From assembly GCF_943736985.1 (NCBI RefSeq), contig NZ_CALSFS010000001.1, positions 558,001-622,000 of the forward strand: DNA of 64,000 bases, in the 5' to 3' direction. This stretch comes from Clostridium sp. Marseille-Q2269. GTDB taxonomy: Bacteria > Bacillota > Clostridia > Clostridiales > Clostridiaceae. Below the pieces are notes generated by a model. That model did not search any database. It had not been told where the DNA came from and saw only the letters and a list, made by a program, of their open reading frames with translations. Position 1 is the stretch's first letter, and each line of letters opens with the position of its first letter. Positions 46,241-54,119 of this stretch are shown one piece after another. A program made the position numbers and the translations under genes.

Positions 46241-47569
46241 TTATATTTCATGTACAAAGAATCCACTTCTTAGTTTTGGTTCAAACCAAGTAGATTTGGG
46301 TGGCATAACTTTATTATTATCCGCTATTTTTATTATTTCTTCTATAGCTGTAGGATACATAGAAAATGCTACCCCATTTTCTGTTTTATCCACTAATTCT
46401 TCTAATATTTCTAGTCCTCTTATACCACCTACAAAATCTATTCTATTATCCCTTCTAGGATCTTTTATCTTAAGTATTGGTTCTAATAAATTATTTTGTA
46501 ATATAGCAGCATCTAAAGATTCTACCTCATCTTTTTCATTAAATGTATTTTCCCTTGCGGTTAATACATACCATTTATTTTTATAATACATACCAAAATT
46601 ATGTTTTTCTTTAGGTCTATATTGTAACTCTTCTGAACATATTTTTTCTAGGTATTCACTTTGCAACTTATGCTCTACTTCACAATTTATTATAGTTTTT
46701 TTGTTTTCTAATCTACCATTGTATTCTCTTACTATAAATTTTTCTTGTATTTTATTTATAAATTCCTCTTCTGTATAATTTAATGTATCCTTTACCACTC
46801 TATTATAATCCATTATTTTTAATTCCTTATGTGGAAAAAGCACACCTAAAAAATAATTAAATTCTTCTTCTCCTGTGTGGTTTTCATTTTCTTTCCTTCT
46901 TTTTAACCCTACTTTTACTGCTGAAGCTGCCCTATGATGTCCATCTGCTATATAAACAGAAGGTATAGTTTTAAATATATGGCATATTTCTTCTATTTTA
47001 TTTTCATCATCTATTGGCCATACTGTATGTCTAATTCCATCCTCTGCTGCAAAATCATATAAAGCCTTATTTTTAGTACAGTTTTCTATTATAACATTTA
47101 ATTGTTCCTCATATTTATAAGTTAAAAATATAGGCCCTGTATGAGCACTACAAGTATCCACATGTTTTATTCTATCTAATTCTTTTTCCTCTCTAGTATA
47201 CTCATGCTTTTTTATTGTATTATTCATGTAATCATCAATAGATAAACAGCCTACTATACCTGTTTGTGTATTCCCATTCATATTTAGCCTATATATATAT
47301 ATCATTGGTTTTTCTTCTTTTATAAATAGTTTCTCATTTATCATAGTGTGCAAGTTTTCTTTTGCCTTTTCATAAACTTTTTCATCATAAGCATTAACAT
47401 CTTGGTTTAAATCTATTTCTGCTCTATCTATATGCAAGAATGAATAAGTGTTTTTATCCCCTATTTTCTTAGCCTCTTCTCTATTTACTACATCATAAGG
47501 TAATGCTGGTATCCTATCTTCAAATCCAATATTAGGTCTTATTGCTCTAAATGGCCTTAGTATTGTCAT
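46241..47569 (-). CDS. DUF1015 family protein of the serine operon
   Basis: A 442-aa cytoplasmic protein of family DUF1015. Typical stretches are PFRAIRPN near the start, IPALPYDVVNREEAK, EYTREEKELDRIKHVDTCSAHTGPIFLTY and SVYIADGHHRAASAVKVG. GHHR and the acidic/His residues look like a catalytic or ligand site. It starts 23 nt inside serA, so it is part of the serine-biosynthesis operon behind a serine T-box. No phosphoserine phosphatase gene is in the operon; a role in the last serine step or its control is a reasonable guess but unproven. Confidence 0.82.
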   Translation of the reverse strand: MTILRPFRAIRPNIGFEDRIPALPYDVVNREEAKKIGDKNTYSFLHIDRAEIDLNQDVNAYDEKVYEKAKENLHTMINEKLFIKEEKPMIYIYRLNMNGNTQTGIVGCLSIDDYMNNTIKKHEYTREEKELDRIKHVDTCSAHTGPIFLTYKYEEQLNVIIENCTKNKALYDFAAEDGIRHTVWPIDDENKIEEICHIFKTIPSVYIADGHHRAASAVKVGLKRRKENENHTGEEEFNYFLGVLFPHKELKIMDYNRVVKDTLNYTEEEFINKIQEKFIVREYNGRLENKKTIINCEVEHKLQSEYLEKICSEELQYRPKEKHNFGMYYKNKWYVLTARENTFNEKDEVESLDAAILQNNLLEPILKIKDPRRDNRIDFVGGIRGLEILEELVDKTENGVAFSMYPTAIEEIIKIADNNKVMPPKSTWFEPKLRSGFFVHEI

Positions 47570-48491
47570 ATTCTTTTCCCCCTATACTGAGAAAATCCTG
47601 TAATATTTCTACTATTTCACCTGCTATTTTAAGTTGCGCTTCTTTAGTAGCAGCTCCTATGTGCGGTGTTACGCTTACTCTTTCATGATTTATAAGTTCT
47701 TTTTTAGGTTTTGGTTCATTTTCAAACACATCTAGGGCTGCAGCCGCTACTTTTCCATTGTTAAGAAACTTCAAAAGAGCTTCTTCCTCTATTACTCCAC
47801 CTCTAGCACAATTTATTATATAAACCCCGTCCTTCATTCTATTAAATTCTTCTTCTTTTAATAAAGGTTTTTTATCTTTATTTAAAGGTATGTGCACAGA
47901 TATAAAATCTGAATTATTTAGTAAACATTCTAAACTACAGCACTTAAATTCTTCATAACCTTCACATTTACCTGCTATATCATAATAAATCACAGTCATA
48001 CCTAATGCCTTTGCTCTTTTAGCTACTTCTTTAGATATTCTTCCAAATCCTATTAAACCTAAAGTTTTTCCATATATTTCTATACCTTTATATTGTTTTT
48101 TCTCCCACTTTCCTTGAAGCATAGTAACATTTGCGGTATTTATAAATCTACTTATACAAATCATGTGACCTATAGTTAGTTCTGCTACAGATACACTACT
48201 AGCTTTAGGAGTGTTAAAGACCTTAACACCTTTTCCTTTTGCATATTCTAAATCTATATTATCAAGGCCTACTCCTGCTCTTATAACTAATTTTAAATTT
48301 CCTTTTGTTCCTTCATCTATTATTTCTTTATCTACTTTAGTAGCTGATCTTATTATAATAGCATCAAAATCTTTTATTTTATCTTTAAGCTCCTGTTTTT
48401 CAAAATGTTTGTCTACTATAACAAACCCAAGTTCCCTTAATTTATTTAATGCATTTTGTTCCATACCATCAGAAATTAATATTTTTATCAT
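47547..48491 (-). CDS. serA: D-3-phosphoglycerate dehydrogenase
   Basis: A 314-aa NAD-dependent dehydrogenase, the short form of SerA without regulatory ACT domain. RAGVGLDNIDLEYAKGKGV, the NAD motif IYGKTLGLIGFGRISKEVAKRA, catalytic Arg in INCARGGVIEEEAL, Glu in ALDVFENEPKP and His in VTPHIGAATKEA are all present. It oxidises 3-phosphoglycerate to 3-phosphohydroxypyruvate, the first step of serine synthesis. It lies between the aminotransferase and the DUF1015 gene. No strong ribosome site precedes the ATG. Confidence 0.92.
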   Translation of the reverse strand: MIKILISDGMEQNALNKLRELGFVIVDKHFEKQELKDKIKDFDAIIIRSATKVDKEIIDEGTKGNLKLVIRAGVGLDNIDLEYAKGKGVKVFNTPKASSVSVAELTIGHMICISRFINTANVTMLQGKWEKKQYKGIEIYGKTLGLIGFGRISKEVAKRAKALGMTVIYYDIAGKCEGYEEFKCCSLECLLNNSDFISVHIPLNKDKKPLLKEEEFNRMKDGVYIINCARGGVIEEEALLKFLNNGKVAAAALDVFENEPKPKKELINHERVSVTPHIGAATKEAQLKIAGEIVEILQDFLSIGGKEYDNTKAI

Positions 48492-48591
48492 AATTTATAT
48501 TTAGTGAGAGAGTGTATTATAAATACCAAACTTTCACTAAAATTCACCACCCTTCATAATATCCACTTTTAATACATAGTAAGTTTTTTCT

Positions 48592-49665
48592 TTATTTTAA
48601 ATCTAAAATTTCATTTATATTTTTTAATAGCTCTTTTATATCCTCTAGTGTACACTGTCCCATATGAGCTATTCTAAATCCTTTATCTTTTAATTTTCCA
48701 TATCCATTAGATATTTGAAAATCTTTTTTCCCTAATTCATCATTTAATTTTTTAATATCTATATTTCTTGTGTTTTCTATATTAGTTAAAGTATTTGATA
48801 AATGTCTTTCGTCTCCATAGATTTTAAAATATTTTTTAGCCCAAGCTCTAACATACTGTGCCATTTCTATATGTCTTTCATATCTATTTTCAAGTCCCTC
48901 ATCTAGAATTTTATCTAATCTGTAATCCATAGCAAACATATGAGATAGTGAAGGAGTTGATGGATATTGGTAATTTTTCTTTTGTATATATTTATAAAGA
49001 GAAAGTAAATCTAAATAATATCCTCTATTAGTAACTTTTTCTGCCCTTTCTACAGCTCTTTTAGAAAATGAACATATAGCCATTCCTGGTGGTAGTGCTA
49101 GTGCTTTTTGAGTTGAGGTTATACACACATCTACCCCTAGTTTATCTACCTCTATTTTTGTACCGGCCATAGAACTAACACAGTCCAATGACCATATTAC
49201 TTCTGGATATTTTTTTATAACTTTACTTATTTCTTCTACCGGATTCATGATACCTGTAGATGTTTCATTATGAGTTATAAAAATGGAATCATATTTACCT
49301 GTGCTAAGTGCTTCATCTACAAATTCTGGTTTTACAGCTTCTCCCCAAGGTACTTCATATAAATCTGCTGGCACATTATTGTTTGTAGCCATATCATGCC
49401 ATCTTTTACCAAAAGCTCCTATAGCAAATACTGCAGCTCTTTTAGCGGTAGTACATCTTATAGCTCCTTCCATAAGTCCACTTCCAGAAGATGTAGACAA
49501 TAAAATCTCCTCTTTTGTATTAAAAACTTTTCTTAATTTATCACTAATGTCTTTCTGAAGCACTGATGTTTCCTTTGTTCTATGTCCTATCATTTCTGTA
49601 CTCATTTTTTCTAATACATCTCTCTCCACTTCTACTGGACCTGGAATAAATAATCTTTTATGCAT
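48592..49665 (-). CDS. Class V aminotransferase of serine biosynthesis (SerC-type role)
   Basis: A 357-aa PLP enzyme of the alanine-glyoxylate/serine-pyruvate aminotransferase family. KRLFIPGPVEV and MIGHRTKE are the N-terminal signature, STSSGSGLMEGAIRC binds the cofactor phosphate, WSLDCVSSMAGTKIEVDKLG contains the PLP Asp, and STQKALALPPGMA has the Schiff-base Lys. With serA next to it, it should convert 3-phosphohydroxypyruvate and glutamate to phosphoserine, as such homologues do in clostridia and methanogens. The ATG has GAGGAGGATATTTATT upstream; a TTG six codons earlier overlaps that site and is rejected. Confidence 0.88.
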   Translation of the reverse strand: MHKRLFIPGPVEVERDVLEKMSTEMIGHRTKETSVLQKDISDKLRKVFNTKEEILLSTSSGSGLMEGAIRCTTAKRAAVFAIGAFGKRWHDMATNNNVPADLYEVPWGEAVKPEFVDEALSTGKYDSIFITHNETSTGIMNPVEEISKVIKKYPEVIWSLDCVSSMAGTKIEVDKLGVDVCITSTQKALALPPGMAICSFSKRAVERAEKVTNRGYYLDLLSLYKYIQKKNYQYPSTPSLSHMFAMDYRLDKILDEGLENRYERHIEMAQYVRAWAKKYFKIYGDERHLSNTLTNIENTRNIDIKKLNDELGKKDFQISNGYGKLKDKGFRIAHMGQCTLEDIKELLKNINEILDLK

Positions 49666-49683
49666 AATAAATATCCTCCTCAA

Positions 49684-50056
49684 TATAATTTAGCCGTGAA
49701 TATTTTTCTCAATATTCTGAACTATGAATTTGTTTTTATACGTATTTCAAATACAAAATATTTGTAGTATTTTCTTTAACACAATTTCATTTATTTTTCA
49801 CTTATATAACTTTATAACAATACATTGTTAAAGTGAAATTGTTATAAATCTATACAAAAGTTATATTGCTTTATTAACTTTTACTTTTTTTATTTTATTT
49901 CTAAATAAAGTTTAATCGATGATTTTTTATAATATTAATAAATTAAATAGAAATATATTAATCTACTTCATAGCTATTAAGTATTTTTTATGGTTTATTT
50001 TATAATATATAATGGCATTTCTCCCATATCAATGATATAAGTTTTATATGAATACA
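49684..50056. other. Untranslated stretch between serine T-box and first gene
   Basis: About 370 nt with no ribosome site or open frame. It holds ATAACAAT/ATTGTTAT inverted motifs around 49815-49850. It may contain a second promoter or form extended leader structure. Confidence 0.4.
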
Positions 50057-50285
50057 ATATAAAAAGAGTCAACCATCCCACTAGTAGGGACGATTGACTC
50101 GCGTTGCCACCCTTATTAATCACATAATTAATTATATGATTCTCTCAAAAATATAACGGTTTTAACCGTATTGCTCTTCACAATTACCTCCGAGGTGGAT
50201 TCACAAAAATATCTGGCATCAGTTCTCACCAACCACTGACTCTCTTTAACCTATATTTAAGTTACTATTCTCATCACAGGCTAAT
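50057..50285 (-). ncRNA. T-box leader, serine-specific
   Basis: On the minus strand: stem I opening with GATGAGAATAGTAACTT (AG box AGTA), AGAGAG and GGTTGGTGAGAACTGAT distal elements, then GAA-TCC-A with TCC (50197-50199) at the specifier position, a serine codon. The T-box AAGGGTGGCAACGCG lies at about 50100-50114 and pairs with the tRNA acceptor end. A terminator follows (GAGTCAATCGTCCC / GGGATGGTTGACTC plus T5, 50064-50100). Uncharged tRNA-Ser should favour the antiterminator and switch on the aminotransferase-serA-DUF1015 operon downstream. Confidence 0.92.
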
Positions 50286-50588
50286 ATGAAATTTTAGTTG
50301 TAATAAACTTTCATTTTCCTCTATTATAAATATATTATTATTAACTGTCAACGACAAGATTTTATAATTTTTTATAGAATTTTATAAATAAATAATATAC
50401 TGTAATTTTATATAATATATTTATATAATATTACAATTAAATAATGACTTGATATCTTCTCTAACGTGCTAATCTACCTTAATCAGCACTTATTACTTTA
50501 AATCAATATGATTGTTTATAAATTTTAAAATATTATAACATTTTTTTGGATTTTATTATAAAATAACTTCCTATAGATAAACAAAAAT

Positions 50589-50639
50589 CAAATAAGCATA
50601 TGTATGTTTAAGGATTAAACATGCACATGCTTATTTTTA
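50589..50639. terminator. Terminator after mgtE
   Basis: The stem AAATAAGCATGTGCATGTTTAA / TTAAACATACATATGCTTATTT lies 50 to 100 nt past the mgtE stop. It has T-rich ends on both strands. Confidence 0.7.
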
Positions 50640-50685
50640 TTCATATATAATAATCTTCAGATGAAAATTATTATTAGTTTTTTTA

Positions 50686-52017
50686 TTATATTCCAAGTAA
50701 CAATTTAGCTATGCCAAAGTAAATCAAAAGTGCTACTGCATCTACTATGGTTGTTATCAACGGACTAGCCATTATTGCCGGATCTAGTTTTAACTTCTTA
50801 GCAACTATAGGTAATATACCGCCTACAACTTTTGCCAATACTACTGTAAAAAATAAACTTATACATACAGTTAAAGATACCATAAAATTTACTTTTTCTA
50901 TAAAATATACTCTTAAAAAATTAACTACTGATAAAACTATACCTACAATTACGCTTACCTGAAATTCTTTCCACATAACTTTAAATATATCTTTAAGCTT
51001 TATTTCTCCTAAAGCTAATCCTCTTATAACTAAAGTGGAAGATTGTGAACCTGAATTTCCACCAGTATCCATAAGCATTGGTATAAAGGATGCCAGTATA
51101 ACTACAGATTGAAGTACATCTTCAGATTTTCTAATAATGCTTCCTGTAAATGTAGCTGATATCATAAGTACTAATAACCAAAGTATTCTATGTTTTGCTA
51201 ATTCAAAAACCCCTGTTTTTAAATATTCATCTTCTGAAGGCTCCATAGCTGCCATCTTATGAAAATCCTCTGTGTTTTCTTGGTCTATTATATCTACTAT
51301 ATCGTCTATAGTTATTATCCCAACTAATCTATGTTCCTTATCAACTACAGGCATAGAAACTAAGTCATATTTTTTAAATTGTGCTGCCACATATTCTTGA
51401 TCATCAAAGGTATTTATGGAAACATAATTTTCTTTCATAATATCCTTTATTAATACATCTTTATTACTTAATATGAGCCTTCTTATAGATATAATACCAT
51501 CTAATTTTCTATCTTTATCAATAACATAACAAGTATTTATAGTTTGCTTATCCACACCAGTTTTTCTTATACGTTCTATAGATTCTTCTACAGTCATTTC
51601 TTTCTTTAAATCTACAAACTCTATGGTCATTATACTTCCAGCTGAATCTTCTTTATATTTTAAAAACTGATTTATAAGTTTTCTTTTTTTCTCGTCTGTA
51701 TTTAATAAAATTTTTTTAACTATATTAGCAGGCATTTCTTCTAATAAATCAATAACATCATCAAAATATAATTGATCTAATATACTAGTCATTTCTTCAT
51801 GAGTTATAGATTGTATTATATATTGTTGCATATCATTAGACATATAAGAAAATACATCTGTTTCTATATCTTTAGGTAATAACCTAAACAAAACTAGCAT
51901 ATTTTTATTGTCTAGTTCTTCTAATAAATTAGCTATATCTACATTATTCAGTTTTAAAAGCTCATTTCTAGCTTCTGAGTATTTTCTTTCATTTATAAGT
52001 TCTAATATTGTTTCCAT
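50686..52017 (-). CDS. mgtE: MgtE-family magnesium transporter
   Basis: A 443-aa Mg2+ channel/transporter. The N-domain (residues 1-120) has MPANIVKKILL and LLEEM helices, the CBS pair follows at about 130-255 (TINTCYVIDKDRKLDGIISIRRL, SMPVVDKEHRLVGIITIDDIVDII), and five membrane helices make up the rest, with MDTGGNSGSQSSTLVIRGLALGEI, the pore signature. The C-terminus has MASPLITTIVDAVALLIYF. The start is set by AAAGGAGGAACCACG. No M-box riboswitch is recognisable upstream; a small gene at 52143 lies there. Confidence 0.94.
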   Translation of the reverse strand: METILELINERKYSEARNELLKLNNVDIANLLEELDNKNMLVLFRLLPKDIETDVFSYMSNDMQQYIIQSITHEEMTSILDQLYFDDVIDLLEEMPANIVKKILLNTDEKKRKLINQFLKYKEDSAGSIMTIEFVDLKKEMTVEESIERIRKTGVDKQTINTCYVIDKDRKLDGIISIRRLILSNKDVLIKDIMKENYVSINTFDDQEYVAAQFKKYDLVSMPVVDKEHRLVGIITIDDIVDIIDQENTEDFHKMAAMEPSEDEYLKTGVFELAKHRILWLLVLMISATFTGSIIRKSEDVLQSVVILASFIPMLMDTGGNSGSQSSTLVIRGLALGEIKLKDIFKVMWKEFQVSVIVGIVLSVVNFLRVYFIEKVNFMVSLTVCISLFFTVVLAKVVGGILPIVAKKLKLDPAIMASPLITTIVDAVALLIYFGIAKLLLGI

Positions 52018-52142
52018 CGTGGTTCCTCCTTTAGGTACCACAAACAAAACCTTCTATATTAAATTAATATTAGTCCTGAAACACAGTCCGCATTAATAAC
52101 CACTATATAATTAAAATAACTATTTCAAAAATATAATACTCA

Positions 52143-52265
52143 TTATGACTTTATTAGTTTTCTCATGAAATTTAGGCCTAAACTAAATAGAAAGGCTTCG
52201 TAACTATGGTACTTGCTATTTATTGTATTATGTTCCGATGTTGGTTCATAAGGTCCAGATTCCAC
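52143..52265 (-). CDS. Small protein upstream of mgtE, 40 aa
   Basis: A GTG-started frame reads MESGPYEPTSEHNTINSKYH and ends LGLNFMRKLIKS. GAAAGGTTGGTGG lies 5 to 15 nt before the start. The composition (Pro, Gly, His, Ser) is protein-like for such AT-rich DNA. It ends 125 nt before mgtE on the same strand, so it may be an independent tiny gene or a leader peptide. No family recognised. Confidence 0.45.
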   Translation of the reverse strand: MESGPYEPTSEHNTINSKYHSYEAFLFSLGLNFMRKLIKS

Positions 52266-52450
52266 AATTACCACCAACCTTTCTTAATTAATTATTTTTG
52301 TGCCTAAACCTTATTTGTTTAACTTATACATTATATCATAAAAATCTTTTATTCCCTAATTTAAGAATATTTTTTATTTTAGGTATAATAAAACTCTCTT
52401 AGTTCATTATTATGTAATATTTATGTTTTGGTTAATATTATTTAATATAA

Positions 52451-52483
52451 AAAAGCTACTAAGTCATTACTTAGCAGCCTTTT
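52451..52483 (-). terminator. Terminator after the patatin-like gene
   Basis: The stem AAAGGCTGCTAAG / CTTAGTAGCTTTT with loop TAATGA is followed by TTTTATATT on the minus strand, just after the stop at 52504. Confidence 0.8.
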
Positions 52484-52503
52484 CAAAATAATAAAATTTT
52501 TAT

Positions 52504-53283
52504 TTAAGCTGTATTTCTCAAAGTATTTTTTATAATGTTTATCCCATCTTCATATGCTCTTTCTATATACTTTTCTGATGTATCACATATAATTTTATTA
52601 TTAAAATTACCCACATAAAGATCTTTTAAGTGTTCACTTTTATATTCTATCTTCATATTATCAGAATCAACTATCAATATACTTTTATAATTATTATCTT
52701 TTAATGCTTCTATTGATAGTTTAGTATTTATATCTCCTGTTATAAATGACTTGCTCTTAACTTTGTTATTAAATATTATGGGTTCTGCTACAGAATTTAA
52801 TATAACTTTGTGTATATAATCATTATCACACTCATTCAATTTAAATACTGATTTTTTCATAAAAGGTAACTCATAACAAACTAAATAACAATTCATCCTA
52901 AAATGACTATTATCTATACTTATATATTTGTGATTTATAATTTTAAGCATATCGCTCCAATTTATCATACCTTCTTTAGAAATCTTTTTGCTCCATATAT
53001 AAATTTTTTCATTTAAACTTTTATCTAAAATATGCATATTCAATATGTTATAAATTTCATTTTCTTCAATGTATGTCCTTTTTGTATTATTAATTAATGT
53101 ACTTAACTCTTTAAATAACTTATAGTTTTCTTTTGCAAACATTATAGCACTTAATGATCCTAATCCTATTCCTGATACAGCATTGAATTTATTATACATA
53201 CTATATTGGTCTATAGCTTTAATCACACCTAAGTGATAAAAAATATTATTTCCTATAAAAGCTATTGCTAAATTCTTACTCAT
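52504..53283 (-). CDS. Patatin-like protein without the catalytic serine
   Basis: A 259-aa protein with the patatin plan: LAIAFIGNNIFYHLGVIKAI corresponds to the oxyanion GGGxRG region, FNAVSGIGLGSLSAIMFAK to the nucleophile elbow, and SFITGDINTKLSIEAL to the Asp loop. The elbow reads GIGLGS where active enzymes have G-x-S-x-G, and the oxyanion glycines are largely replaced. The second catalytic residue is at best shifted. It is therefore probably an inactive or non-lipase relative. AGAGGTGAGTTAT precedes the ATG used; a GTG three codons earlier overlaps that site. Confidence 0.7.
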   Translation of the reverse strand: MSKNLAIAFIGNNIFYHLGVIKAIDQYSMYNKFNAVSGIGLGSLSAIMFAKENYKLFKELSTLINNTKRTYIEENEIYNILNMHILDKSLNEKIYIWSKKISKEGMINWSDMLKIINHKYISIDNSHFRMNCYLVCYELPFMKKSVFKLNECDNDYIHKVILNSVAEPIIFNNKVKSKSFITGDINTKLSIEALKDNNYKSILIVDSDNMKIEYKSEHLKDLYVGNFNNKIICDTSEKYIERAYEDGINIIKNTLRNTA

Positions 53284-53521
53284 ATAACTCACCTCTAAAT
53301 TTATACTCTTAGCTGTTGTAAACCTTTAAATAAATAATCTATAAATATATATTACCATAAAAATCATAATATACAAATGAATTTTGTTATAAAAATAACA
53401 TCATTTTGCTTAATTATTTATAATTTTTTTTAATTTCCATTTAAAAGTGTTTTATTTTTTCATGTTTTAACACAAGCCACTGTATAAATTAAAATTATGA
53501 GTAATTTTTTTAAGTTATAAA
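53284..53521. other. Intergenic stretch with no further gene
   Basis: AT-rich spacer between the patatin-like gene and a tiny gene at 53522. No coding frame or RNA motif seen. Confidence 0.4.
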
Positions 53522-53620
53522 TTATTTTATATTCATATATACTTTTAACATAGTTAATACTACTATAATTAAACTCATATTTAAAAATATAATGTTAAAT
53601 CTATTATTTTTTTTTATCAT
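53522..53620 (-). CDS. Tiny single-span membrane peptide, 32 aa
   Basis: The frame reads MIKKNNRFNIIFLNMSLIIV and ends TMLKVYMNIK. TAGGAGGATAGAA lies directly before the ATG, a very good ribosome site. Residues about 9-27 form one hydrophobic helix with a basic N-terminus. Short hydrophobic peptides of this type may be toxins of type I systems, membrane-protein regulators or leader peptides; nothing nearby decides this. Confidence 0.55.
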   Translation of the reverse strand: MIKKNNRFNIIFLNMSLIIVVLTMLKVYMNIK

Positions 53621-53872
53621 TTCTATCCTCCTATAAAAAATCAATAAATATAAATTAAATCTTATTATTGCACTGTAAATGCTTCATTATATTTGTTTAT
53701 ATACTTTTCGTAAGAAATCTTAATATTTTAAGTAATATAAAATATTATTTATGTAAAAAATAAGTATATTACACATACAAGTTCTTTTTATACTGAAATA
53801 TATTAAATATTTATTGGTAAACTATATGTAAGTTGCAAAAGAACTTAATAAATTACAAAAGGAGAGATTTAT

Positions 53873-53995
53873 ATGCCTAAAGATAGTCAGCCTGATAACA
53901 AAAAAGCTAGAATGGAAAAATGTAATTATCAAACACCTATAATTTCTGAAGAGGGAAAAAATAAAATAACTAAAGAAAAAAATAAAAATAGGTAA
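53873..53995 (+). CDS. Small charged protein, 40 aa
   Basis: The frame starts MPKDSQPDNKKARMEKCNYQ and ends KEKNKNR, with AAAGGAGAGATTTAT before the ATG. It contains the sequence TPIISEEGKNKI and is very rich in Lys and Asn, soluble. It is one of the few plus-strand genes and is followed by a terminator at 54050. Small clostridial proteins of this type are often sporulation-linked, but I cannot assign this one. Confidence 0.65.
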   Translation: MPKDSQPDNKKARMEKCNYQTPIISEEGKNKITKEKNKNR

Positions 53996-54049
53996 ATATA
54001 TAATTATATCTTAATATCAAATTAAATTATACTTTAGTTAAAACATAAT

Positions 54050-54096
54050 AAAAGCAGTATAAGCATTATTAGAATCAAATAATGTTTATACTGTTT
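54050..54096. terminator. Bidirectional terminator between convergent genes
   Basis: The stem AAGCAGTATAAGCATTATT / AATAATGTTTATACTGTTT lies between the 40-aa plus-strand gene and the histidine kinase on the minus strand. It suits both. Confidence 0.75.
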
Positions 54097-54119
54097 ATTA
54101 TAAACGTTATCCCTTTTGT

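Noticed and set aside
52018-52320. M-box magnesium riboswitch upstream of mgtE
   Set aside because: The conserved M-box core sequences could not be found. The region is better explained by a small open frame and a promoter.
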